A stretch of 64,000 bases of DNA from NCBI GenBank assembly GCA_029204225.1, contig CM055113.1, positions 19,925,798 through 19,989,797 on the forward strand, in the 5' to 3' direction. This DNA comes from Diphasiastrum complanatum (taxonomy: Eukaryota > Streptophyta > Lycopodiopsida > Lycopodiales > Lycopodiaceae). Of this stretch, positions 12,366-23,236 are shown in pieces. Below the pieces are notes generated by a model. The model was not told the DNA's origin. It made no database searches and saw nothing but the letters and a program-made list of their open reading frames with translations. Both the position numbers and the translations under genes were made by a program. How positions within the stretch are numbered: position 1 is the stretch's first letter; every line of letters starts with the position of its first letter.

Positions 12366-14036
12366 CTAAAGATTTCTTGTTGACTTATTAGGATGACAAA
12401 GATCTAACATCATGTTACCATGATCTAGAGAATTAGAATTATCCAAATTGGCAAGACTATGCATGCTATAGTAACAAAGTGTTTGCATCATACCTTCATG
12501 CTTGTTTACTATGCTAATCTCAGATCCAATGAGGCTAAATACTTCATTATGGAGATAAGTGTCTTTAGAAGATGATCCACTTACTCTCATAAAGAGTTTA
12601 CAATTTGCCTCAATACAAATTTTCAAACTATGAGTGAACAAATCGCTTTTGCTCTTACATGACTCAAGAGCATACATTTGATGAGATAACCATTTGCTTT
12701 CTAATTGATTTAAAATCAATTTCAACCTTTTAAGAACATCATCTATGTTCTCAAGAGAGACTTCATACTCAACTAGTATGGCTTCACTCCAATTTGGAGA
12801 TGCAATGATCTCACTAAAGCAAATTGATTTATCAAATGACATAAGAGAAGTAAGTATGAGATGTATACCACACGAGATATGCTCCTCTTTCCCTTGAAAT
12901 GTGAGCCACATGGAATCAACCATATTTCTTGAGTTTCTTTTTGGAATCACAACTTGAGAAGATCTCTCCTCCTCAATCCTTGGCACACATGAACCTTGAG
13001 ATGATTCTTTAAGATCCTCTTCATGGTGCTCCTTCTTGATGGAAATCCGAGACGTCCATGTCTCATAATGATCACAACAAGTATGACCATTCAATATAAA
13101 CTTCTTATGATGATCAAGATTACTTATGCTAGAAACATAAGTCCAAAAATCACCACAACTTGGCATGATTTTTCCAATATTGAAATCACAAGGTATTTCC
13201 ATCTTAATAAGGCTAACTACTTGCTTATGGATATAAGTGTCCACTTTGGATGCTTCACTTATTCTCATAAGAAGTTTACAACTTGCCTTTAAGATTGATA
13301 ACTTACAATTTTCATCTTTATGAATGAACACATCATTCATGATCTTATTGAAACCAAAAGATCCTACATTATGAAGATATTTCCATTTTCTTGACTTCAT
13401 AACTAGTGTAAGCTTACAAGGAAAACATATTTTTCTATCTTTTAAGACATCATACTCAACTAGTATTGCCTTAATCCACCTTTGAGATACAAAAATCTCT
13501 TCAAAGCAAAATGGTTCTTCATAAGTTGACATGAGAGCATAAATGAAACTATTTTCGTTTTGTGATTGCTCCTTATTCTTGATTGATTTCTCTGGGATAA
13601 TAACAATAAGTTTGAACTTGTCCAAAGTTCCAAGCAAAATACTTTCCAAGGACATAAAATAAATCCAAGTTACTTTCATGAAAGTGACATCTATCTTTGC
13701 ATCTTGAACCAAACAATGCACTTCCAAATGAAAACTTTCAAAAGATTTGACATGTGTTGTGATGGACTCTTGAAGACAAATCTTGCAAGTCCTTGTGAGA
13801 CTCTAAGCCTCATTCACCTTTCCACAAAGGAAACACCTTTCCTTGGACTTGTCCTTCTTGTATTTGCATTTTGAACTTGAAGCTCCATCCTTCACCTCGG
13901 CCCCCTTGCTTTGGTTCTCCTTGGATGGACTGGTCTTCTTTTTGTAGCATCTTGAGAAAAAATATTCTCCCTTGCCACAAAGGTTGCACTTAGGATCCTT
14001 TCTTTCCTTCAATAGGATGCCACCTATTGATGCCAT
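12366..14036 (-). pseudogene. ORF of element C: Gag N-terminal stub, zinc knuckle, duplicated RT-like module
   Basis: A single frame of about 557 codons runs from ATG at 14036 to a stop at 12366, broken once by TAG at 13803-13805 (TGG in E). It starts MASIGGILLKERKD, the copia Gag N-terminus of this clade, then goes straight to a knuckle-like CNLCGKGEYFFSRC in which the His is Tyr; the Gag capsid core is absent. A second Cys cluster, CFLCGK...TCKICLQES (CX2C, 12 residues, CX2C), follows. Then come two divergent repeats. Repeat 1 includes FCFEEIFVSQRWIKAILVEY and RKWKYLHNVG. Repeat 2 includes ICFSEIIASPNWSEAILVEY and SKWLSHQMYALESC. Each ends in a CKL.MR(I/V)S...DTY.H..V.SLI block. The spacing resembles the start of copia RT (EEP..EA...W..AM..EYDAL...CKWVFK.KY), but without any catalytic Asp motif. 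Lys/Glu-rich linker between repeats. Function unknown; homology to RT is my inference. Confidence 0.75.
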
Positions 14037-15707
14037 GTGAATAAAAACCTGTGATATGATTCTACAAATGTAATTTGTGACTTTCAAGAGACTAGATTTG
14101 AACATTTGCAACAATCTAGAAGGATCTACAAAAGATCTAGCTCACAAACCTAAGAATCAATCTTCACACTAATGACTAGTCACTTGGAAACTTTGCTTTG
14201 ATCACTAAGACAAAAGCACACAATCTTTGAATCAAATCACTAAAGAAATCAGATCCAATCTCCTATTGAACTCATCAAATACCAATGACTCTTTCTTTTG
14301 AAAGTTGAAATGGATATGAAAAAGATTTGACACCTAGATTTTCTTTTTCACTTGACTAGTTCTCTCAACACTTGAGATTCTTGAACAAAAGATGGCTTTT
14401 GTTTCAAACACATGAAAACCAAACTTAATCACTTCTTTTGGACTCACTCTTGACCCAAATAATCTCATTCTTGAGATTTAGAATGAATTTGATTTGATTT
14501 GAAAACAAACTATACCACCAATTTTTCACAAAGCTTATAAATTTAGCCAACTAGAGATTCATAAAGATCTCAACCATGCATGAATACTCAAATATGGACT
14601 CCTCCTCATTCTAGTCATCCAATGGGATCACAAATTGACTCTCACACTCTTACAAAGAAAGTTGAATAGAACTAATTTGAGTTTCATACATACTATGTCA
14701 ATTTTTGCTCAACAAATTGAATTCAATCACTCCTATTGGATTCCACCAATTACTCTACCTTTTAAGACTTGGAATGAAATTCAAAATCAAAAGTTGTGAT
14801 TTTTCTCACTAAGATATTTTGCTTCAAAGAGCTAATGCCACTTAGAAAGATTTGATCACCTAGGAGAAGACAAACTCTCCACCAATAACAATACAAAATG
14901 AGTTTCTAGATCTTGCCCTCTACAAAGGAAGGAACTCTTAGAAAATTGGATCTCTCTCTACACATTTGCCATAGACACCTTAGTGACTCTTTTAAAACCT
15001 TACAATCACTCAAAAAACTTGAGTAGGGTTGAAGAATGTGACTTGGATCTCAATCTCTTTTCTAGAACTCTCAATTTAAGCCAATCTATGTCAAATTCTA
15101 CAAAAGATTTGCATAGATGCTCTATATGCACTAGAAACTCTCAAAGGTTTCACTTGGAGGACAGATCCAAAGATGTTTTCTAGAAAAGTGATGCTTATAA
15201 ACTTGACCCTATCACTCTTGAACAAATCTAGAGTGATGGTACAATGGATTTCAACCTCTCACCTTGCATATCACTCCTTAATCTATGATTTTTAGCAAAA
15301 TCTCTCTTAACTTCAACATACAGTCAAAAAATTAGAGAAGATCAGTTAATGCACCTATTTCAAGCTTCAATTTTAATTTTTTGGCTGTTCTAATCCAATA
15401 ACTAATCAAGGAATTAGATTTTCTATAAAAAATGCTTGATTTTGCACCAAAAATCACTCAAATTGGTTATGTGAGTCAAATTGTACAAATTTTTGAAATT
15501 TCTCAATCAAAACCGGAGATGTACGGCCTCACACGTGTGAAAAGGGTTCCTACAGCCCACAACAAGATCTGGACCAAAAATTTTGAGGATAGCTATCGAA
15601 TCCAACTCGCTACACAAAATTTGACTAGTTTCCAAAAAACTGCTAATTTTGGCTTTGAATTGGATTAACCCTATCAACAAAACCTCTTGTACTAGGCTCT
15701 GATACCA
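14037..15707 (-). other. Leader of element C, with PBS
   Basis: About 1.67 kb between the 5' LTR and the ORF start, without a sustained reading frame. The PBS (complement of initiator tRNA-Met) occupies 15707-15695. The corresponding E leader (34834-36478) aligns along nearly its whole length. This leader is twice as long as that of B and holds the palindrome at 15530-15539. Confidence 0.75.
15530..15539. promoter_or_regulatory. CACACGTGTG palindrome, leader copy of element C
   Basis: Exact 10-bp palindrome 168 nt downstream of the LTR/PBS junction in element orientation; the LTR partner lies at 15886-15895, 178 nt upstream of the junction. Confidence 0.6.
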
Positions 15708-16535
15708 TGTGCAAAAAGTACAAAAAGGACCGAGAGTGGATCCTAATCTGATCCTCAAGAGGGATTGGTTGTCAGATTACTTGATCTATCAATCTACTTC
15801 AGATTAAGATCAATGTAGATCAATTCTAGACACAAAATCCTAACAAGAACAATCATTAATTGAAGGTAAGTGTACTTTCTAGTTTCACACGTGTGAAACA
15901 CTGTCTGAGTACGGAATCCAACCTGAAAATCAAGTACACATTGATAGAACTTCAAAAAAATCAAAACAAATGTAGACAAATGGAGAGAATAACTCAAAAT
16001 TGCTTCCAAAACCAAGATTGGTGTCTCACATTGATTATGGCCAAACGTGGCTCTATATATACAATAAGTGGGAGCTCATGGTACTGATCATCCCTCTGAT
16101 CCCACATGTGTGAAGGTGCTTTGTCATATGATGATTCATCATGCAAAACTGACACTTGGACAAAACCTTCTATTTTGAGCACTTTTGGTCCATTTTCCTT
16201 CTATATGGAGATCTACTTGGAAATCTTCTAGAAGTTAAAATTTGCCTACTTCAGCTTATTCCACACATGTGAGCTGTCCTCTACACATGTGATATGACAC
16301 CTAACCAAAGGATGTGCCTCATGCAATCAATAGATTGATGCCATGTGTCATATGTCTAGAAAACTAGTTTTTGGCCTTTTTAGCCACTAGAATTTGAATT
16401 AAATCATATGTACAACCTATATGATTATGGTACATGACAAGTACATTATTTTCACACGTGAGAGCAGGCTCCACACATGTGTGCCTATATACAATATTTT
16501 TGGCCTCTACCAAGCTTATTTTTGCATTTTTCACA
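15708..16535 (-). repeat. 5' LTR of element C
   Basis: 828 bp, same termini as the 3' LTR, adjoining the PBS at 15707. Followed on the + strand by the second aaact TSD copy and the resumed LTR of element B. Confidence 0.93.
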
Positions 16536-16895
16536 AAACTCCATAAATATGTGTAGCTCTCCACACAATCAATGATGAAGAACCAAAGTTTTATAGCTAT
16601 CTCATACCATTTTGGATCTAAACAAATATTGCTTGTTATCTCTCTAGCTTTCTCTCTCTAACTCGTGTTGAGGCTAATGCTCATACTCTGAAATCTTGTA
16701 CTTTGATTCATTCTTTGATTCATTGCTATTATATTTTGTTGATTAGCATGCTAGATTGTGAATTAAGCCATTTCTTCTGAACTAGATTTTGTTGATCAAT
16801 CTAGAATCAGGTTATAGTGCCAATCACAAAGCTTAATCAAGATCAGTCACTCTTGTGGACATTCCCGACACGTGTGAATTCTGGAAATTTTGTCA
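16536..16895 (+). repeat. 5' LTR of element B, right piece
   Basis: Continues the B LTR after insertion C (first five bases are the duplicated aaact) and ends TTTTGTCA before the PBS. It holds a near-palindrome GACACGTGTG at 16867-16876, 19 nt from the LTR end. Confidence 0.92.
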
Positions 16896-17665
16896 TGGTA
16901 TCAGATCCTCATTAAGCTTTGCATGCTAACAACTCTGATTGTACAAGAAACTGAGAGCTAAATCAAGCAAAAAAGTAGTTTGCACTTTTTCTAACCTTTC
17001 TCTGAAGTGTATTTGGATCAAATCGGACTTGAACTGAATTTTTAGACCTGAATTGAGGTAGTACAAAATTCGGGAATTTCGCACGTGTGAAAATCAGATT
17101 TTTTCAGTCCCTTTGTTCTCCTTACTTATAGATCCAAGAATAGCAGTGTTATAGCTTCATGGAAAGCATTTGATTTGCACTTTCCATAGAAATTGAAACT
17201 AAATCAATCTGATGCGTCTAGCAAGAGTTATAAGCTCTTAAAGAAAATAGGGATAGGTCCAAAATTCGAGTGACAGCATTTTGATTTGATTCAATTATAC
17301 TTTGTTCTGAATCCATTGTTTTGAGCATCCAACACAAGAAACTGTAGATCAAGACTGAGTTTGAAGTATTTGAACACCCTTTGAGCCTTATGAGTGTCAA
17401 TAGTGTTTTCTTTTGAAGCATTTCACACGTGCCAAAAGTAGGATTCAAACTAGCCAAAGTGTCTCAAACCACTTTTTGTGTCTGATCTAGATAACTTGTC
17501 TTGTGAAATATTTGAGATTCATCTCAAATATAGTTGCAAGTGTTTCACATAGGAAGGTAATTCAACCTTGAAAAAAAACTATAGTGAAAGAGAGCAGCAA
17601 CTCTAAGTCTGATAGAAACAAGCTCAAACATATCTCAATCCAATAACTAAAAAGTCTTCATTATA
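16896..17665 (+). other. PBS and leader of element B
   Basis: PBS TGGTATCAGATCC (16896-16908) is an initiator-Met type with one change in the usual GAGCC. The 770-nt leader has no long ORF. A palindrome variant CGCACGTGTG lies at 17080-17089, 184 nt after the LTR end. Confidence 0.8.
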
Positions 17666-19004
17666 ATGGCATCTCAGGGAGGATATCTTCTAGAAGCCAA
17701 TGAAAGACTAAACACTTCTAATTACTCAATTTGGAAGTTAAGAATGGAGTCTGTTTTGATACTCCAGGATGTTATGGATATTGTGCTTGGTGTTGAGGAG
17801 GAGCCTCAAGCACAGGTTGAAATCCCTAAATATAAGAAGAGTGCTAGAATGGCTCTACATTTCATTAAGATGAATGTATCTAATGAAATTTTGAGAGAGA
17901 TAGGAACCTGCACTACAGCCAAAGAAGCTTGGGATGCACTAAAGACCATCTATGAAGCAAAGAATACTTCTAGAATACTCACTCTTAGGAATCAGATTAT
18001 CCAAAGTTTCCAAAGAAGTGAAGAGAGTGCATCTAACTATGTTCTGAGAGTTAAAGATTTACATAGAGAGCTTTCCTGTGTTGGTGTTACCATTAACCAA
18101 GTTGAGCTAGTTCAAGCCATACTGAATGGCTTGAGAGATGACTATGATAATCTTGTTCAGTCTTTTGCTATTAAGGAGGAGTTACCTAATCTAGAAACTC
18201 TCCAAGTAATTCTTATTTTTGAAGAATCTAGACAAAGCTATAAACTCTCCAGGATGAACAAACTTGAACATGGTGGAAGTGACAAAGCCCTCTTTGTCAA
18301 AGGCAAGCAGAAAGGAAGGAGTAAGAACCAATTCTCTCAAGCATACAACAAAGACAAAGCCAAAGATCGAGATCAAGATGGTGAAGAGGATGAAATAGCT
18401 CATCCCTCTAACTCAAAAACCAAGAAGAAGAAAGTGAAGTGCTTCTTCTGTGGAAAAAAGAGGCACTATGCCTCTAATTGCTTTAAGAAGAAAAACCAAC
18501 TCAAGCAAGCTAATCTCTCCAAGGAGATTGAAGAAGATTCTGTTGCAAGTGATGGAGAAGGATCACTTATGGTGTCCAGTTTTTCTTCATCACCTTTCAA
18601 GAAAGATGAAGCTTGGTACATAGATAGTGGAGCCTCTTCACATATGTGCTATTCAAAGGAGTCATTTGACTCAATCTTACCTTTCAAAGGACTCAAGAGA
18701 TCTATTTACACAACTAATGATCATGAGTGTCCAATAGAAGGAATTGGCAACATTCCATTGAAACTTGCTTCTTCAAAAGTTCTTGCACTTTCTAATGTCC
18801 TTTTCATTCCAAAACTTACAAAGAACTTAATTAGTGTGGGAAAGTTGCTTGATAATGGTTGTGATGTAAAGTTCAACTCCAATACTTGTTTTATCAAGAG
18901 AAAAGATGAGATCCTTGCTGATGGAACTAGATGTGGTGGAATTTTTAAGTTGAATTTTTATGAGAATGCAAACCTTTGTGAAGCTGCTTTGTTATCTAAG
19001 GAGG
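17666..19004 (+). pseudogene. Gag and protease of element B
   Basis: Starts at ATG 17666 (MASQGGYLLEANERLNTSNY). Copia UBN2-type Gag core follows to about residue 190, a Lys-rich linker, then the zinc knuckle CFFCGKKRHYASNC near residue 260 (the usual Gly before His is Arg). After an acidic stretch come protease AWYIDSGASSHM near residue 320 and LTKNLISVGKLLDNG. The frame is correct to about 19004, where a small deletion within ELWHRRLGYPN causes a frameshift; the open frame runs on to 19171 with meaningless residues. This is the best preserved Gag in the A/B group. Confidence 0.88.
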
Positions 19005-21642
19005 AGCTGTGCATAGAATTTTGGGATATCCTAACTTTACATCTATGTCTTCTATGGTTAAGAAGGAGAAGGCTATTGGTCTTCCAAAATCTCTTTCTAA
19101 AGATTTTAAGCCTTGTGAGGCTTGTGCCATTGCAAAGTCACACAGAAAGCCATATTAGAAGTCTTTTATAAAGACTACTTATCCATTGGAACTCATACAT
19201 TCAGATGTACATTTTTTCTCTGCTAAAAGTATTGGTGGTGCAACATGTTTTGTCACCTTTATTGATGACTTTACTAGATACACTTGGTTGTATCTACTTC
19301 CTTCAAAGGCTATGGTTTTTAATCACTTCCTTATCTTCAAAGCTTATGTAGAAAAATAGTTTTCTTGCAAAGTTAAAGCTTTAAGATGTGATGGAGGATT
19401 TGAATATATCTCCAACAGGTTTCATAATTATTGTGAAGGTGAAGGAATAAAGAGAGAATTTTCTTGTGCCTATTCTCCATCCCAAAATGGAGTAGCTGAG
19501 AGGAAAAACAGATCTTTATGTGAATGTGCTAAAGCAATTCGAGTAGCAGCTTCTTTGCCTATTGAATATTGGGGTGAAGCTATAAATTGTGCAAACTATT
19601 TGTGCAATAGATTACCTCACAATGCTCTTGTTGGAAAAACACCTTTTGAAGTCTTGTTTCGGAAGAAACCTAAGGTAGATCACCTTAGAGTTTTTGGTTG
19701 TACTTGCTTTATTAATATGCCCTTGGAAACAAGGAAAAGAGATGATCCTAATTTTGTTAAAGGGATCATGGTTGGATATGCATCCAACAAGAAAGCTTAC
19801 TGAATCTATGTTCCCTCTACCTCAACTACAATTGAGAGTAGAGCTTTGATATTCCATGAAGATCAAAAATACATTATTGAGAAGGCCGAGTTCAAAGATT
19901 CTCACAAAGATAATCCAATCATCACCCTTGAAGATCATCATGGAGAGATGGGGCCGAGATTTGAGGAGGAGTCACCTCGAATTTTTTCACCAAGGAGATC
20001 TCAAAGAGAAAGAACCGAGCCTAGAAGGCTTACCTATGAAGATAGAGGAAAGCAAGTGGAAATCAACTCCATTAATTGTGCCTATTTTATTTCTCATGAG
20101 GAGCCGAAGGATGTATATGATGCTATCAACTCAAAGGAATGGTACCTTGCCATGAAGGAGGAATATGATGTTTTAATGGCCAATAATACATGAGAGCTTG
20201 TGGATCTTCCATCCAACAAGCATATCATTGGTTGCAAATGGGTTTCTTGAGTCAAGTATAATCAAGATGGCACAATCAACAAGTACAAGGCTAGGCTTTG
20301 TGCTAAAGGCTTTGCTCAAGTATATGGACTTGATTATGAAGAGACCTTTGCCCCAGTTGCAAAGATGGTGTCAATTAGAATCATAATTTCTCTTGCTTGT
20401 GTTTTCAATTGGCAAATTCTTCAACTAGATGTTTCTAATGCATTTCTAAATGGCTATCTAGAAGAAGAGATCTATATGGATCAACCTATTGGGTTCATCC
20501 ATGATGAAGGACAAGTTTGCTTGCTCTTCAAAAGTTTATATGGATTAAAGCAAGCTCCAAGGTCATGGTATTCTCGACTTAACACCTTTCTTGAGTCACT
20601 AGGATTTAATCTTCGTAACTATGATCCTTCCTTATATGTCAAGTTTTTTGATAAAGATATTGTCATCCTTCTTATTTATGTTGATGATATCTTTATGACA
20701 GGAAGTTGTATCAAGTTAGTTGAGGAAACCAAGATTGCACTTGAAAAAGAGTTCAAGATACAAGATCTTGGAAAAATTCACTATATTCTAGGATTAGAGA
20801 TTGACTTTCTTAAACATAAAGCTTTTGTATGTCAATCTAAGTATGCTCTTTCAATGTTAAAAAAGTTCAATATGTTGAATTGTAAGAGTATATAAACACC
20901 TATGGAGCAAAATGTAAAGGACTCTAACAAAGGTGATGAAAGATCCTTCGAGGACATCACACTTTTTAGAAGTCTTATAGGCTCCTTAATTTGGCTCACA
21001 ATAACTAGACCTGACATAAGCTTTAGTGTTCATAAGTTGAGCCAGGCTCTACAAAATTCTTCATTTTATAATTGGAAAATGGCCAAGAGAGTGCTTAGAT
21101 ATATATCTTCAACTTTTGATTTTGGTTTATTGTATAAAAGTGAAGATCTTTTTATTATTGGTTATTCTGAATCGGATTTTGCAAGTGATAGAGCAGATCG
21201 AAAATCTACACGTGCTTATGTCATATATCTTGGAGGAAACTTGATATCTTGGCTTTCCAAAAAGCAAGATACTGTATCACTCTCATCATGTGAAGCTGAG
21301 TACAAGGCGCTCACTACAACAACAAAGGAAGTGCTTTGGATCAAGAGGTTACTATTGGAGCTAAAAATAATTATGAAAGAAGATATACCTATGATCATGT
21401 GTGACAACATTTCAGCTCAAGCCCTTGCCAACAACCCAATATTCCATGCAAGGAGCAAGCATATCGAAGTTGCACATCACTTCGTGAGAGAGAAGCTCAT
21501 TGGAGGTGAAATCAAATTGGAGCACATCGACACATCATCTTGCATTGCTGATATGCTCACCAAACCTTTGAGCAAAAGTTCCTTCAACAAGCATAGAGCC
21601 AACCTTGGAGTTATACCAAGATCCATGTTCAAATCAATATAG
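19005..21642 (+). pseudogene. Integrase, RT and RNase H of element B
   Basis: After the frameshift, homologous frames give the integrase (FIDDFTRYTW, RCDGGFEYIS, NGVAERKNRSLCE), its C-terminal region, then RT (QLDVSNAFLNGYLEEEIYM, SLYGLKQAPRSWYSRLN, LLIYVDDIFM near 20680). RNase H (SLSSCEAEYKALTT, HARSKHIEVAHHF) ends at TAG 21642. In-frame stops at 19357, 19801, 20191, 20248 and 20893 break it. The YVDD catalytic motif is intact, unlike in element A. Most stops can be explained by single base changes of Trp or Gln codons, so decay is moderate. Confidence 0.88.
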
Positions 21643-21659
21643 ATCATTTTTAGGAGGAG

Positions 21660-22455
21660 TGTTAAAATTGAAAAACAATCCATATTGATGTCTTGGCTTG
21701 CTACAAATGTTGTACCATGCAAGTATGTAGCTCATTAATGCAAAATGCCAAGTTTGGCCTACATAGAACTCGAGCTACATGGTTATGTATTATCTAGTTT
21801 GATAAATGCAACTTGCATATAGTTTGTAGACATAGAATTAGCATGATTCTGCTTGTAGAAACTCGTGGCAATTCACATGCATTAATTGTAAGTGATCTAT
21901 AGTGACATGCAAGACATGCACAATGTGTAATGGACACATGCATGATGATTTGGACATTTCTAGTTAGAACTAGTACACTTGTACAAAGTTGGTAGAATTT
22001 CATGCATGACAAGTGACAAATGTCACATAGACTCTAGATGTCACTTTAGATGTCATTTTGGAATGGATAGATGTGGTTCTACCTCGAGCTACCTCAAACT
22101 CCATAAATATGTGTAGCTCTCCACACAATCAATGATGAAGAACCAAAGTTTTGTAGCTATCTCATACCATTTTGGATCTAAACAAATATTACTTGTTATC
22201 TCTCTAGATTTCTCTCTCTAACGCGTGTTGAGGCTTATGCTCATACACTGAAATCTTGTACTTTTATTCATTCTTTGATTCATTGCTATTATATTCTGTT
22301 GATTAGCATGCTAGATTGTGAATTAAGCCATTTCTTCTGAACTAGATTTTGTTGATCAATGTAGAATTAGGTTATAGTGCCAATCACAAAGCTTAATTAA
22401 GATCAGTCACTCTTGTGGACATTCCCCAAACATGTGAATTCTGGAAATTTTGTCA
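21660..22455 (+). repeat. 3' LTR of element B
   Basis: 796 bp, TGTTAAAATTG...TTTTGTCA, preceded by polypurine tract TAGGAGGAG (21650-21659) and followed by TSD gaagt. About five CATGCA (RY) motifs lie between 21870 and 22015. An ATAAATA TATA-like box is at about 22104. Confidence 0.94.
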
Positions 22456-23037
22456 GAAGTATGGCAAAAGTTATGGTTCTCTGAATTTCACACGTGTGAA
22501 ATACTCCAAAAATGTCAAATTGACTCAAATACAACTTATTTGTATGAACCAATTTGCCTAGAACTACAAATTTTGTCTAAATCACATATAAATGAGATTG
22601 GTCAACTTCTGGGTGATTTTTGTGATCATTCAATCAGTAAATGACATGTACTCAAGATTTGCCACAGGTCTAGGCACCCTACCTACGACTATTCAAAAGC
22701 TTATAGCTTTTGATTGGCTTATCCAACTGTCATGATTCAAATTGCATCAGATTGTACACATTTATAGCTTTCTAGTGGGCCAAATTGCATGAAATTTGGA
22801 TCTAAGGTGAGAGAGAACCACCAAACTGAAAATGGGTGGATTTCACACGTGCCTACACCTGAAATTCCATACAGTACCTAATTTGAACCATTCAAAGTGG
22901 TTTGAAGCTCTAAATCACCAAAAAACTGCAAACTAGCTAGGAAGTAGAATCTAGACAATTTCTAGTTTGAAATCTGATCAAATTTGCAAACTTTTTGATT
23001 AGATTTGCTTGTAAATCTTAGGTAGGCTCTGATACTA
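22456..23037 (-). other. PBS-proximal leader of element A
   Basis: Begins with the gaagt TSD of B. On the minus strand the PBS (TAGTATCAGAGCC, 23036-23024) adjoins the 5' LTR. The leader holds CACACGTGCC at 22844-22853 (184 nt from the LTR junction) and an exact CACACGTGTG at 22499-22508. Confidence 0.8.
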
Positions 23038-23236
23038 TGTTGAATTCACACGTGTGGAATGCCCTACACATGTACTTTTGATCTCCTAGGCCCAATAATA
23101 CCATAAAGATCAAACTAGCATTGATTGACAATAGGAAAGCTGATCATACAAGAAATATTATTGTGTTACAAGCAAGATCTATCAACAAAATATGAAACTA
23201 AGTACAATAAATGCCTCAACTCGGCTAGAGAGAGAA
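23038..23236 (-). repeat. Truncated 5' LTR of element A
   Basis: Matches the + strand start of the 3' LTR (6135 onward) for 199 bp, including CACACGTGTG at 23047-23056, then breaks off after AGAGAGAA. The U3 part is missing. Confidence 0.85.

Larger units (their letters stand above)
11232..16535 (-). mobile_element. Non-autonomous LTR retrotransposon C (gag stub plus RT-like module)
   Basis: A complete 5.3-kb insertion with two LTRs (11232-12063 and 15708-16535), TSD aaact (11227-11231 and 16536-16540), minus-strand PBS (TGGTATCAGAGCC, 15707-15695) and polypurine run GAGGAGTG beside the 3' LTR. Inside there is one long decayed ORF (14036-12366) and a long leader. No protease, integrase or catalytic RT motif is present. 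It must have moved using proteins of an autonomous relative. Sibling copy: E at 32092-37310. Confidence 0.92.
10791..22455 (+). mobile_element. Copia-type LTR retrotransposon B (plus strand, 5' LTR split by C)
   Basis: 5' LTR 10791-11231 plus 16541-16895, PBS at 16896, gag-pol 17666-21642, polypurine tract TAGGAGGAG, 3' LTR 21660-22455. With C and one TSD removed the 5' LTR is 796 bp, the same as the 3' LTR. TSD gaagt flanks the element. It sits in the leader of A in opposite orientation, so it is younger than A. Confidence 0.93.
6135..23236 (-). mobile_element. Copia-type LTR retrotransposon A (minus strand, interrupted by B and C)
   Basis: 3' LTR 6135-6747, pol 6766-9749, gag 9750-10632, leader 10633-10785 plus 22461-23037, and truncated 5' LTR 23038-23236. 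Gene order gag-protease-integrase-RT-RNase H defines Ty1/copia. The leader is split by element B, whose TSD (gaagt, 10786-10790 and 22456-22460) rejoins it cleanly. The insertion site in D reads gataa at 6130-6134; the second TSD copy is missing because the 5' LTR is cut at 23236. Confidence 0.85.

Noticed and set aside
16896-16908. Possible tRNA gene pieces (TGGTATCAGAGC-type strings)
   Set aside because: These are primer binding sites complementary to the tRNA 3' end, each adjoining an LTR; no cloverleaf surrounds them.
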